60,807 nt of DNA, from contig JAIQCW010000213.1 in the NCBI GenBank assembly GCA_020283715.1, forward strand, positions 1-60,807, read 5' to 3'. Under the pieces are notes generated by a model. It made no database searches and was not told the origin of the DNA. It worked only from the letters and a program-made list of their open reading frames with translations. Position 1 is the first letter of the stretch. Each line of letters starts with the position of its first letter. A program made the position numbers and the translations under genes. This DNA comes from Cytauxzoon felis (taxonomy: Eukaryota > Apicomplexa > Aconoidasida > Piroplasmida > Theileriidae). Positions 10,402 through 19,600 of the stretch are shown in pieces.

Positions 10402-11253
10402 TTAAATTCTAATAATATTAGCCTTAGCTAGATCTACCTCTTTAAGATCAGTACCAGAACCAGCATCAGCTTTAACCTCTACTCTAGGTGGCGTAGTATT
10501 ATTAGCCGTCTTTAAATGTATATCTTTGTTGGTACCAAGCGTAGAATCATCTACTGCATTACCAGCAGCAGTTTGGGCAGAAGGCCAAGTAGCACTAGGT
10601 GCTTTGGACTTGGTATTATATCCTGTTATTCCGCTATATTTATATGCTATAGTGGCATTCCTTAGGCTATCCTTATCTTTACCATTTGCTGAAAGAAGAG
10701 GAGATATGATAGATATTGTAGTTAATATGGAGAATGATATTCCTATAATAATGAATGGCTTACTTTCATCAATCTTAAAAATTATTACCATCCCTACAGT
10801 TAATAATAAACCCAATAATCCTCCAACAACAGTTAATATCCAGACAGGTACATTAAATGGGTTTGTTGACCAAAATTTTTTCCAATCACGACTCAAAGTA
10901 GTTGTCCATACATCTCGAAGTTTTCCCCCAACACCATCAGTCTCATGATTAAGTTTATCAGCTATGGCACCTCTCCTATCATCTGCATCTTTAGTAACAC
11001 TAACAGTTTTAGGATTATTACTAGGAGGTTGTTCAGTATTTCCCCACGTATATGTTTTGCCAGTAGGATTTGCAATTCCATCATTATTGGCGGCACTAAA
11101 AATCCCTTGGATCTGGAAACCGAGATAAAATGGTTCCATTATATTCCAACATTGATCGACGGTCCATAGTATGGATGGATGAATACCACGTAAGATGCCA
11201 CAATTTATGTAAATTATCTCTCTTTTCATTATTATTCTGATACCATCTACCAT
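10402..11253 (-). CDS. Tpr-like unit 2, C-terminally truncated
   Basis: Starts at an ATG giving MVDGIRIIMKREI, then the unit signature ILWTVDQCWNIMEP, a Thr/Pro-rich hydrophilic part and two hydrophobic helices (VWILTVVGGLLGLLLTVGMV, then FIIIGISFSILTTISIISPL). It ends LAKANIIRI, exactly where unit 1 goes on into its second membrane region, so the C-terminal helices and tail are missing. Its first 50 codons overlap the tail of unit 3 in another frame. Confidence 0.55.
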   Translation of the reverse strand: MVDGIRIIMKREIIYINCGILRGIHPSILWTVDQCWNIMEPFYLGFQIQGIFSAANNDGIANPTGKTYTWGNTEQPPSNNPKTVSVTKDADDRRGAIADKLNHETDGVGGKLRDVWTTTLSRDWKKFWSTNPFNVPVWILTVVGGLLGLLLTVGMVIIFKIDESKPFIIIGISFSILTTISIISPLLSANGKDKDSLRNATIAYKYSGITGYNTKSKAPSATWPSAQTAAGNAVDDSTLGTNKDIHLKTANNTTPPRVEVKADAGSGTDLKEVDLAKANIIRI

Positions 11254-12040
11254 TTGGTCCTATTACAGCTTTATCATCACTAGGATAATAATCAATATCC
11301 AAAAGTGCAATTATATAATACTCAGCTAGATTATTAGTTTTAGCATCTGAAGCAGCATAATTGTCATTTACTTTAACTTTAAGGTTGGCTATATTAGTAA
11401 CTTCAAAATAATATTTGTTTCCAGTACTGGCATCTTGAACCTGCGTTGCATCAACTGCAGCATCGTCACCAGTATTTTCAGTATCAGCAGAACTTGCGCC
11501 TATTTTATACCACTTGTCGTGCCCTGTATATTGCAATTCTGTTTTCGGAAATGTGACCCCCTTCAACAAAATTTTATCAATATAGTTTGCCGCAATTAAG
11601 TCGAAAAATATTACAGTAATTGTCGAGATTGAAAACGAAATGCCAGTAGATATGAAAAGGACTATAAATTCCCCATTTATTGGGGTAAATAACCCCATTA
11701 ATATATATAACAATGACGTTCCAGTCATTATACCAGACATAATTAGAGGAACTTTAATAAGATTTTCATTCCTACCATCTCTCCAACAAGCATCTAGTGT
11801 ATTCTCAACATCCTCAGTCATTTTATTGGCAACTGCCCACCATCTCTTATCAAGATCCTTATTAGCATCAATAGTTCGAGCACCATTTGGTAATTGATAT
11901 GTACCACCAGTTGTTTGAGGCTCTTCTGTACCGACATGATAACTTATGTTTGGATGCTTGAGATTATTTTCAGTTGTAGTTTCATTATTGGCTTCTTTAA
12001 GTATTCCTTCGATGTTAAATCCAAAATAAGTTGGATGCAA
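11096..12040 (-). CDS. Tpr-like unit 3, rearranged at both ends
   Basis: Opens at HPTYFGFNIEGILKEANN but lacks the usual WTIDQCWN start, because an in-frame stop lies just before it. Two hydrophobic pairs follow, then NNLAEYYIIALLDIDY passes straight into the family tail (GPNGRWYQ, LWHLTWYSS), skipping the second membrane region present in unit 1. The last part overlaps unit 2 in a different frame. Confidence 0.5.
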   Translation of the reverse strand: MHPTYFGFNIEGILKEANNETTTENNLKHPNISYHVGTEEPQTTGGTYQLPNGARTIDANKDLDKRWWAVANKMTEDVENTLDACWRDGRNENLIKVPLIMSGIMTGTSLLYILMGLFTPINGEFIVLFISTGISFSISTITVIFFDLIAANYIDKILLKGVTFPKTELQYTGHDKWYKIGASSADTENTGDDAAVDATQVQDASTGNKYYFEVTNIANLKVKVNDNYAASDAKTNNLAEYYIIALLDIDYYPSDDKAVIGPNGRWYQNNNEKRDNLHKLWHLTWYSSIHTMDRRSMLEYNGTILSRFPDPRDF

Positions 12041-12084
12041 TATATTCAGGAATTATGTAGGTGTAAGAGTACTGTATGCAGAAG

Positions 12085-12855
12085 TTAAATCAATAATATT
12101 AGCCTTAGATAGTTCTGTCTCTTTAAGATTTGCATCGCTTTTAACTCTAATTCTAGGAGCATGTTGATCTTGAATACCATTCGTTTTGAAATGATAATTA
12201 TCTTGAACACTATTGGCGTCAATTTTTTAGTACCACCGGGATTATTACCTCCATCATCATTATCTTCAGCACCATTAACTTTCTGAGCACCTGTGCCTGT
12301 ACCATCATATAGTTCCATAAAATTGTAATATTCATAATCGCCTTCTGCTATGGTAATCTTGTTAAGATTGATCTTATCCTCAATATTGGCGCTTAAAAGG
12401 GTAGAAAATATAGAAATTATAGTTAAGATAGAAAATGACATGGAGATTATAACGAATATCTTGTAAGAGTCCATAATCCATACCACAAATAATCCAATGA
12501 ATATACCGTTAAATGCCATATTTGCCATTTCAGCAGATATTACAAGAGGTCCATTAATAGGATCACACTTCCAATCTTCCCAAGCTTCTTCAAGTTTCTT
12601 TCCAACATCTTTAGTAAGTTTGTCCGGTATAACAGCTCTCCTATGACCTTTATCTTTGGTATCATTAACAGTAGGAGGAGTACCGGTAACATGACCACCT
12701 TCTTGGTTATTCCAGGTATATGTTGTGCCTGATGATGGTTTCCACTGTGTATTGTTGGCTGCTTTAAATATATTGTCCATAGCCCAACTAGCATAATATG
12801 GCTGTAATATATTCAAACATTGATCAATGATCAATAATAGACTAGTAAAAAACAT
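12085..12855 (-). CDS. Tpr-like unit 4 with an apparent frameshift
   Basis: IIDQCLNILQPYYASWAMDN opens the unit. A hydrophilic stretch and hydrophobic helices follow (MAFNGIFIGLFVVWIMD, IFVIISMSFSILTIISIFST). After a six-A run (12223-12228 on the plus strand as T) the unit 2-like reading VQDNYHFKTNG, HAPRIRVKSDANLKE and KANII continues in a different frame, so the annotated C-terminus is out of register. A tail fragment lies at 12856-13030 on the same strand (VNFGPGAKWE, HRECYHAVW). Confidence 0.5.
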   Translation of the reverse strand: MFFTSLLLIIDQCLNILQPYYASWAMDNIFKAANNTQWKPSSGTTYTWNNQEGGHVTGTPPTVNDTKDKGHRRAVIPDKLTKDVGKKLEEAWEDWKCDPINGPLVISAEMANMAFNGIFIGLFVVWIMDSYKIFVIISMSFSILTIISIFSTLLSANIEDKINLNKITIAEGDYEYYNFMELYDGTGTGAQKVNGAEDNDDGGNNPGGTKKLTPIVFKIIIISKRMVFKINMLLELELKAMQILKRQNYLRLILLI

Positions 12856-13044
12856 TCATTAAACAAATGTAATGTACTGAAGAATACATAAAGACATATG
12901 AGGTATATTATTGCACCAATCCATACAGCATGATAGCATTCTCTATGGACATAAGTATTCTTCCCAGGCCCACCTTTGTTGGTTTCCCATTTAGCACCTG
13001 GACCAAAGTTAACTTGTTTTAAATCTAAGATGGAATATGATATT

Positions 13045-14133
13045 TTATTCCAACTTATTGTACTCGCGAATCGAGAATATTTTTAGAGGGTGAATGACAT
13101 AGGACAAGACCATAGATAGAGAAAGCATACCAATAGGAGACCAATCAACTCCATTACCCTTCTTAGCAGGATCAGTACCGCCACTAGTGTCAATGTAAAA
13201 TAATTTCTTTATACCGTCGTTGGCTGTAATTGCGGAAACTATCGCCGCAATAAATCCAAATGAGAGGAAGCCAACAAGAGTGCAGTTAATGTATGAAAAT
13301 CCCTTATAATAAATCAAGTAATAACACGTTGTTATAGAAAGTACGAGATATGCCAATAGTATAGAAGAGGATGTTATAGTCTCTGGTTTAGTAGCATCAT
13401 CATTGATAAGAGACATTACACCTATGAAAGAGGCAATCACAATCCCGATAAATAATCCTACAGATACCATAGAGATAAAAACCAATAGGAATATAGGAGC
13501 CAGTAAAGTACCGAATTCTACATCATTTAGATGAAATTTACAAGAGAATATAACAACTGTCATAAATGCCGCAACTATAACCCCAATTCCAACTACAACA
13601 CCCTGCCTAGAATGAGTAACCCTAGCAGTGAGACCATCTGCTGTCTTGTGAGCAGCAGCACTAGCTGGATTAAAATCTTTCAGCGCGTGCTTTTTAATGT
13701 AATTTGCTACAACAGTGGCAATCAATACAGTAAGTACGACAAGTAATCCAAAATAAATTGAAATATACTTAACCCTATCAACAGTCGCATCATCATTGAG
13801 GTCTACAGAAAAACCCACATATACACCCAGAAATATACCGATTATTATTGCAATCCCAATGAAAGCTAAGATGACTCCCATTGCTATGACAAGCCCACCA
13901 TTATTTTTAAGATATCCGGGAAGATTTTTAGCAACCTTTTGTAGATTCATGGCAGCATTATAATCTTTATTGAGAGCAGTTTTAGCGTCATCGGCTCTAC
14001 TACTAGCATTTGCATTCTTTGCATCTTTAAGTAAATTTCCAACCATCCATCCTTCATAATATGGCTCCATTATATTCAAACATTGGTCGATGGTCCACAG
14101 GATGGAACGAAGGCTAAATGTGTATAGTGCCAA
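13045..14133 (-). CDS. Tpr-like unit 5, intact polytopic protein
   Basis: 362 residues with an ATG and the signature ILWTIDQCLNIMEPYYEGW near the start. About eight hydrophobic segments follow, for example GGLVIAMGVILAFIGIAI, VVVGIGVIVAAFMTVVIF and FLLVFISMVSVGLFIGIVI. It is the only unit in the array that reads as a complete protein. It differs from units 1-4 after the first 30 residues. A tail-like piece (DIIDGANGPGGIDDKTNW) lies just upstream at 14100-14220. Confidence 0.7.
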   Translation of the reverse strand: MALYTFSLRSILWTIDQCLNIMEPYYEGWMVGNLLKDAKNANASSRADDAKTALNKDYNAAMNLQKVAKNLPGYLKNNGGLVIAMGVILAFIGIAIIIGIFLGVYVGFSVDLNDDATVDRVKYISIYFGLLVVLTVLIATVVANYIKKHALKDFNPASAAAHKTADGLTARVTHSRQGVVVGIGVIVAAFMTVVIFSCKFHLNDVEFGTLLAPIFLLVFISMVSVGLFIGIVIASFIGVMSLINDDATKPETITSSSILLAYLVLSITTCYYLIYYKGFSYINCTLVGFLSFGFIAAIVSAITANDGIKKLFYIDTSGGTDPAKKGNGVDWSPIGMLSLSMVLSYVIHPLKIFSIREYNKLE

Positions 14134-14239
14134 TATTTACGAGGAGTCTTACTCCAATTAGTTTTATCATCAATTCCACCTGGACCATTAGCACCGTCGA
14201 TTATATCCAATAATGATACAAAATCCACAAATTATTCAT

Positions 14240-14723
14240 TCAACACGCTACATCCACAATACGTAGACTCATTCCACGATTGATACATAAAATTAAAACA
14301 TACCTCAATATACGTAGAAATTTATTGGTTTGTGCCTCTTCAGCTTTTTTGGTATCCAATAATGTAGCAATAGAATCCAATCTGTGAATTTTAAAGACTT
14401 GTCTCAATTCATTCATAACATTAGGCTTCGATAATACATAAGTCAACCAATACATATTAAATCGACGTAATTTCGCATATAATTTCAAATAAGTTTTCAT
14501 TATATCATTAGAATTCATTAAAAATTCAATCTCAAACATAAAAGTTACGATTGATAACACCATACACTTGATAAATGATGAAATTATACATGAATCAACA
14601 TACCCTCAGTGATAATATGACATAAATATATATCCCATATGATATCCAAGGTAATGATGATTGGTGAAATGCAAGATAATCCGGAGAATCCTTTAAAAAC
14701 AAATCTACATGATATATCGTCAT
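14240..14723 (-). CDS. Hypothetical membrane protein, two exons
   Basis: Exons 14604-14723 and 14240-14566 give 148 residues from an ATG (MTIYHVDLFLKDSPDYLAF). Two hydrophobic stretches (SYGIYIYVILSL and MVLSIVTFMFEIEFL) are followed by a basic, helical part with LYAKLRRFNMYWLTYVLSKP. The end may contain another small intron near 14250-14310 that keeps frame. I do not recognise the family. Confidence 0.55.
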
Positions 14724-14819
14724 ATTATCTGGATCTATAATAACATTGAATAAAGAATATAATTAGATAGACAGCCTCTGCATATAGTTTGTATTCTACC
14801 AGAAAATACACAGAGGCCC

Positions 14820-14912
14820 AATTGATTCGACTACAGTACATCCTCCCCTTTCCTGCCGTCAGCTTCTTTATTTAGTTGTCCCTCCGCTTCCCTGAGATCA
14901 GCTACGGGTGAT
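14820..14912 (-). repeat. Modular repeat, B module (minus), left bracket of Cys-rich gene 3
   Basis: TCCTGCCGTCAGC, TTATTTAGTTGTCCC and reverse-complemented B (GQLNK subtype) up to GCTACGGGT. It runs into the truncated end of the Cys-rich copy. Confidence 0.88.
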
Positions 14913-14920
14913 TATGTTAG

Positions 14921-15151
14921 TTATATATGTCTTATACCGCACTTGTAACCATCTTTCAAACATTCATCTTTCTTACCTATACAACAAGTGCAGTCATAAT
15001 ATTTTACAGGTGGTGATGATCCATCACTCAAAATGCTTGAAGCTAAATTGGAAAGAATGTTCAAAAATATGCCTTTAAGTTCAGGTATTATTTTAGTACT
15101 ATCAGTAATGGGCTCAGGATCGTTACATTTACACTCATGTTTCTCATTCAA
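14921..15151 (-). pseudogene. Cys-rich family copy 3, 3'-truncated
   Basis: 76 residues: NEKHECKCNDPEP, a helical middle, then [19 protein letters not shown] and RHI followed by a stop. Copies 1 and 2 continue for another 30-50 residues after KCGISHVM, so this copy is cut short close to its repeat bracket. The upstream in-frame reading (KLVEEYTE) is open through the ATG here, unlike copy 2. Confidence 0.55.
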
Positions 15152-15184
15152 CTCCGTATACTCCTCAACGAGTTTGATAAACCC

Positions 15185-15290
15185 CCAAATGGATCACCCG
15201 TAGCTGATCTCAGGGAAGCTGAGGGGGAAGTAAATAGAGGAGGCTCCACGCAATGGGAAGACAAGGTGGATGGACTTCAAGTGAAGTAGT
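15185..15290 (+). repeat. Modular repeat, B module (plus), right bracket of Cys-rich gene 3
   Basis: ACCCGTAGCTGATCTCAGGG through GTAAATAGAGGAGGC, then CCACGCAATGGGAA and ACTTCAAGTG. Mirror image of the block at 14820-14912. Confidence 0.88.
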
Positions 15291-15307
15291 ACTTCGTTCA
15301 TTCGTAT

Positions 15308-15915
15308 TCAATACGTTCGCTTAATAAACATACGTCTTCGAATAAAAATTTGCCAGACTAGTGATTGGCCGGCGGCGAATATAACGTAGAAAATCGATGG
15401 ATCGAGCATATTGAGTAGTGCTAGAGGTATAGTGTATGCTGAACAAATCCGTTCGAGAAACCCCTTGACCAATATAATCCTATTGAATAACACATTATTT
15501 ATACGACTAGACAAACCTTACGATCATGACAACTACATGGCCAGCTAAATTAAGACCAAAAATTAGTAGCATTGGTGTTATAGACACGGGTAGTGCCTCT
15601 GGCATAGGTTCCTATGTTGTATAATAAATTCTAAGGTAGAAAATTTACATCATGAGACGGCGATTGTATATTAAAAATTACGGATGAGACGATGAATAGC
15701 AGGTGTATTAAAAACCATGAAATTGGATATTTATCTGGCATTAACACATTGAAAATTGATCTTAAAAATACACAGGATGTGTTTGAAGTTGTGTCTTCAT
15801 CATCGTCATAGTATTCTGGATTATTATACACCTTTTCATCATTCTCTGCTGATCCTATAAATTCTTCATGGACCGATGGGTCCAATATTGTGATTGATTC
15901 ACTTGAACTCGCCAT
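15308..15915 (-). CDS. Conserved-looking multispanning membrane protein, three exons
   Basis: Exons 15649-15915, 15517-15611 and 15308-15479 give 177 residues. An acidic cytosolic N-terminus (EYYDDDEDTTS) is followed by hydrophobic segments ISWFLIHLLFIVSSVIF, TPMLLIFGLNLAGHVVVMIV and LLNMLDPSIFYVIFAAGQSL, then a basic C-terminus FIRRRMFIKRTY. Introns are about 37 nt each and phases fit. Four-helix topology is likely; the family is not recognised. Confidence 0.6.
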
Positions 15916-16287
15916 CACTTTACATTTTTATATAAAAAATATAAAGTGATGCCCTATGGTACACACCATATGATGGCTATAGCTGTTACACATTGACGAG
16001 TTTTGATATACCAAAAAAATCCGTAAATTGAGGGAAATTTTTTTAAAAAAGGGGGTTTATCCAGGTGTAACGTGGTGACTATGACCAAATATACGAGGTT
16101 GGGTATCCAACGCCAAATAGTTAAATGCTACAAGCTATGAAGATATAGATAAATATTTGATAATATTAAGTCCAATTATATGGAAATAGCGCTTATTATA
16201 CAACCTGAAGATCTAACAAGAGATGCACTGATAAACACCTTTTAAAAGTACGATAATCACTAGTAGTGACGTATATTATTACGCAGT
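15916..16287. other. Intergenic, AT-rich
   Basis: No gene or repeat module seen. It should hold the promoter of the membrane protein gene on the minus strand (right end of that gene) and the 3' region of the next minus-strand gene. Confidence 0.5.
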
Positions 16288-16569
16288 CTATTGTTCGAGA
16301 GGCGCGTCGATTTGTATAAAATATACCAAAAAGTATATGAGCATGATTAGCATGACTAGAAATACAAATGCCAAGAATATCAGTTTAGGCTTTTGGAATC
16401 TTTTTCTAAGAAGTAGGAATCTTCCGCGATCAGTGTTGGTATTTGAATGATGTCTATGATGAACGACGTCCCTGATAATAACTTGTGGGTGATGATCTCT
16501 TTGTGCCTCTACATCTTCGACGGGTGGAGCTGACGAGATTGATTCTGAATGTTTATTATGAAATTCCAT
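16288..16569 (-). CDS. Small tail-anchored membrane protein
   Basis: 93 residues with a hydrophilic His/Asp-rich N-terminus (DVVHHRHHSNTNTDRGRF), a basic stretch RKRFQKPK, and one strong helix LIFLAFVFLVMLIMLIYFLV with only about ten residues after it. This is typical of a tail-anchored ER or secretory-pathway protein. Specific function unknown. Confidence 0.55.
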   Translation of the reverse strand: MEFHNKHSESISSAPPVEDVEAQRDHHPQVIIRDVVHHRHHSNTNTDRGRFLLLRKRFQKPKLIFLAFVFLVMLIMLIYFLVYFIQIDAPLEQ

Positions 16570-16683
16570 TTTTCATAAAATTTATTAATTTTAATAATAT
16601 ATAAAAATATAAAATTTAATTTGATAGAATTTAAAGTAAATATGTTTGTGGTGGCAAAGTACAGTTGTACTGATGCCATGTCA

Positions 16684-19600
16684 CTAATTTTTAGCACAAC
16701 GTTGAAATGCTTTGACTATGGATGGCCATAATGAATCGAATTGTTCTTCAATAATTAATACATCTTTGAATGGTACAGTGTCCATTTTATTAAATAATTT
16801 GGCATTTTTGAACATTAATGTCATATCGGCTTTAAATTGCATTGGAATTGTATACATTTTATTGACTGATTTATATTCGATTTTATTTAACCACATTGGT
16901 GATTTAATAATATTTTTATAACCTTTGAATGATTTTTCTGGATCATGTAGATACCAATGAGCTTGAGGTAGTTCTTTCAATGCACGTACAGCTTCTAATG
17001 CAACAGTTTGCCAATCGACATTTGATGCTTCACCTTCACCATGTATTCTTTTAAATGCTGCTATACGAGGCATACTTAAACCACTTTGTAAACGATTTAT
17101 ATGCCTAGAGAAAATAAATTTATAATGATTGATATTAAAACTTACATTTTACATAATATAGGATCAGGTTTAGGATCATCATTCCAATTATATCCATAAC
17201 CAAATAATAATGATGTAACATGATGTACTTTAACAAATAATTTATTATAGAATGGTTTAGATGATATAGAAGACATTTTTAGATAATATAAAATAATATC
17301 TCTAGCATCTTTCATATATTTTGATTGTAAATTTATATAAATAATAGGTAATGAATGACATGTTTCCATAATAATATCAATTAATGCATCCCATAAATAT
17401 AATTTAAGATCCCAATTATCTAATGCATTATATAATACATCTATAGCCTTTATTGTATTAAATATACCAACACCCTCTTTTAATTGATCAACCCTTTGAT
17501 CATATGTCAATAACTTTAATGATAATCTATACCTAGGAACATTCTCCTCAGTTATAATCGATCTATTATAATACATGTTCCTCCTATTATCATAAGTTGA
17601 TACTAGACCTGATGTCTTTCCATTTGAGGACCTTTCCTTGTCTTGCAGACGGCCTCTTCTATTTACTTCCCCTTCCAGCTCCCGTAGATCACTTCCAGGT
17701 TCCACTCGAGGTCCAGTACTACTCTTCATTACATCTACACCTTCACTTACGCCACGATCTCCGGGAGTGGCTCTACCCATTTGGGATAGGTAATTGGAAG
17801 AGGCGCCACGCCGAGTGGAAAAAGTGGTTGTAACCTCAGGTGGAGAGCTGACGGCAGGATGAAGAGAATTGGATTGGACCTCGAGTGGAGTGGTTATATA
17901 ACTTTCATTGTTGTTATTGGATAAGATATGATTATGTTTGGTTTTGATAGATTTCTTGTTTGTTTTTATTTTATTGAATGGTTCAACTATAAGTTGTAGT
18001 GTAGAGGTGATGATACAATAGAGTATGGATGAGATTGTTGCTTGATGTACATTTATAGAGTTGTAAGTTTGTCCAAGTTCAAATATAACTTGATCAACAT
18101 AAATATTTTGTAATAATGGTAAAAAATATATAAAATCGAAATTAAATCCTAAATCTTTTTCAATTTTAAATTTATGACAACATAAATTATAAAATATCGG
18201 CTGTCTAGAAATACAATAAAAAAAACTACATGTTAATAATCTACCATTACTACAACTACCCGGTATACCATCCAATCTAAATAAATGCCATAATAAATTC
18301 CATAAATTATCTATACTCGTACATACAGGTGTATTATATATCGAACGATCATTAGATGCATCACCCTTGATCGATCTATTCACCATACCATTCCATTGTA
18401 TATCCAATTCCGATATATATGGTGATGTACCTGTAGTCGTTCCACCTGAGGTCTTCCACTCGCCGTGGTGGCCTTCTCTATTTACTTCCCCTTCCAGCTC
18501 CCGTGGATCGCTTCCAGGTTCCACTCGAGGTCTAGTACTATTACTCATTCCCCCTTTATCTACACCATCCCTATTGCCACGATCTCCGGGAGTGGCTCTA
18601 CCCTTTAGGGATAGGTAATTAAAAGAGCTGACGGCAGGACTAACCTCGGGTGGAAAGCTGACGGCAGGACTAACCTCGGGTGGAGATGCAGGACCAAGAG
18701 AATTGGTTGTAACCTCGAGTGTATTATTTCGATTGATATGGTATGGTTTGGTATTGCATTTATGATTATTATTATTATTAAATCTTTTGAGTATGCACAT
18801 TGGTAGTGATAGAAATGTGCACGAGTAGATGATATTGGTTGCGTGTATTAGGAAATTTTTTCCATTCATATTTTCTAGTACGGTGGTGTATACATCGATG
18901 ACCATTTGTGGTGTATATCCGTATTTATCTCGTAGTAGTCCTATGGCTTTGAAAAATTCGATCATGAATCTGGCTTCGGTTGGGTGCCATTTATTAACGG
19001 TTGAGGAGTTAAGGGAGAATGACGAGAGGTATTTGGTGATGATAGACTGTATATTTAGTGATTGTCGATAATCTCTATTATGTATACAAACAAGGCTATA
19101 GAGGCATCTGGATCGAATGAAGGGGTGTATTTTATGTCTTTTAATCATTTGTTCTAATAGTGTAATGGCCGAGTCCAACAATGGTGAGTCAGAGATGATA
19201 AAATTTTCACCGCGTCCGAATGACCCAATGGTACAGGATGCTTCAATTTGGCTATAGATATTATTATCACTGGATAATTGTTGTTCCCACATTCCACTAG
19301 ATTGGCATCTACGTATTCTACCAATTAGTGTAAAATTAGAGTCGATACGTATCCATAATAATGGCAATCTAGTTTTGCTGCATACTTTAGCGACAACTGA
19401 TCGATTATCTAGTTGTGTCATTTCTGGATGTATCCCCATATAAAGCATTTTCATCCAATCGATAATTAACCGATCACTATCTGAATATAACCCAACATAT
19501 AAATTTTTATTATTAACATCTTCTAATATTTCTAAATCTTCAGCATAGCCTTTTAATGCTACTTTTTTTCTACCTCTTTTAGCTCTGGGGTTAACTTTAT

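Noticed and set aside
15308..15540. Ribosomal RNA fragment near 15310-15420
   Set aside because: The slightly GC-richer stretch is explained by the third exon of a membrane protein gene with fitting splice phases.
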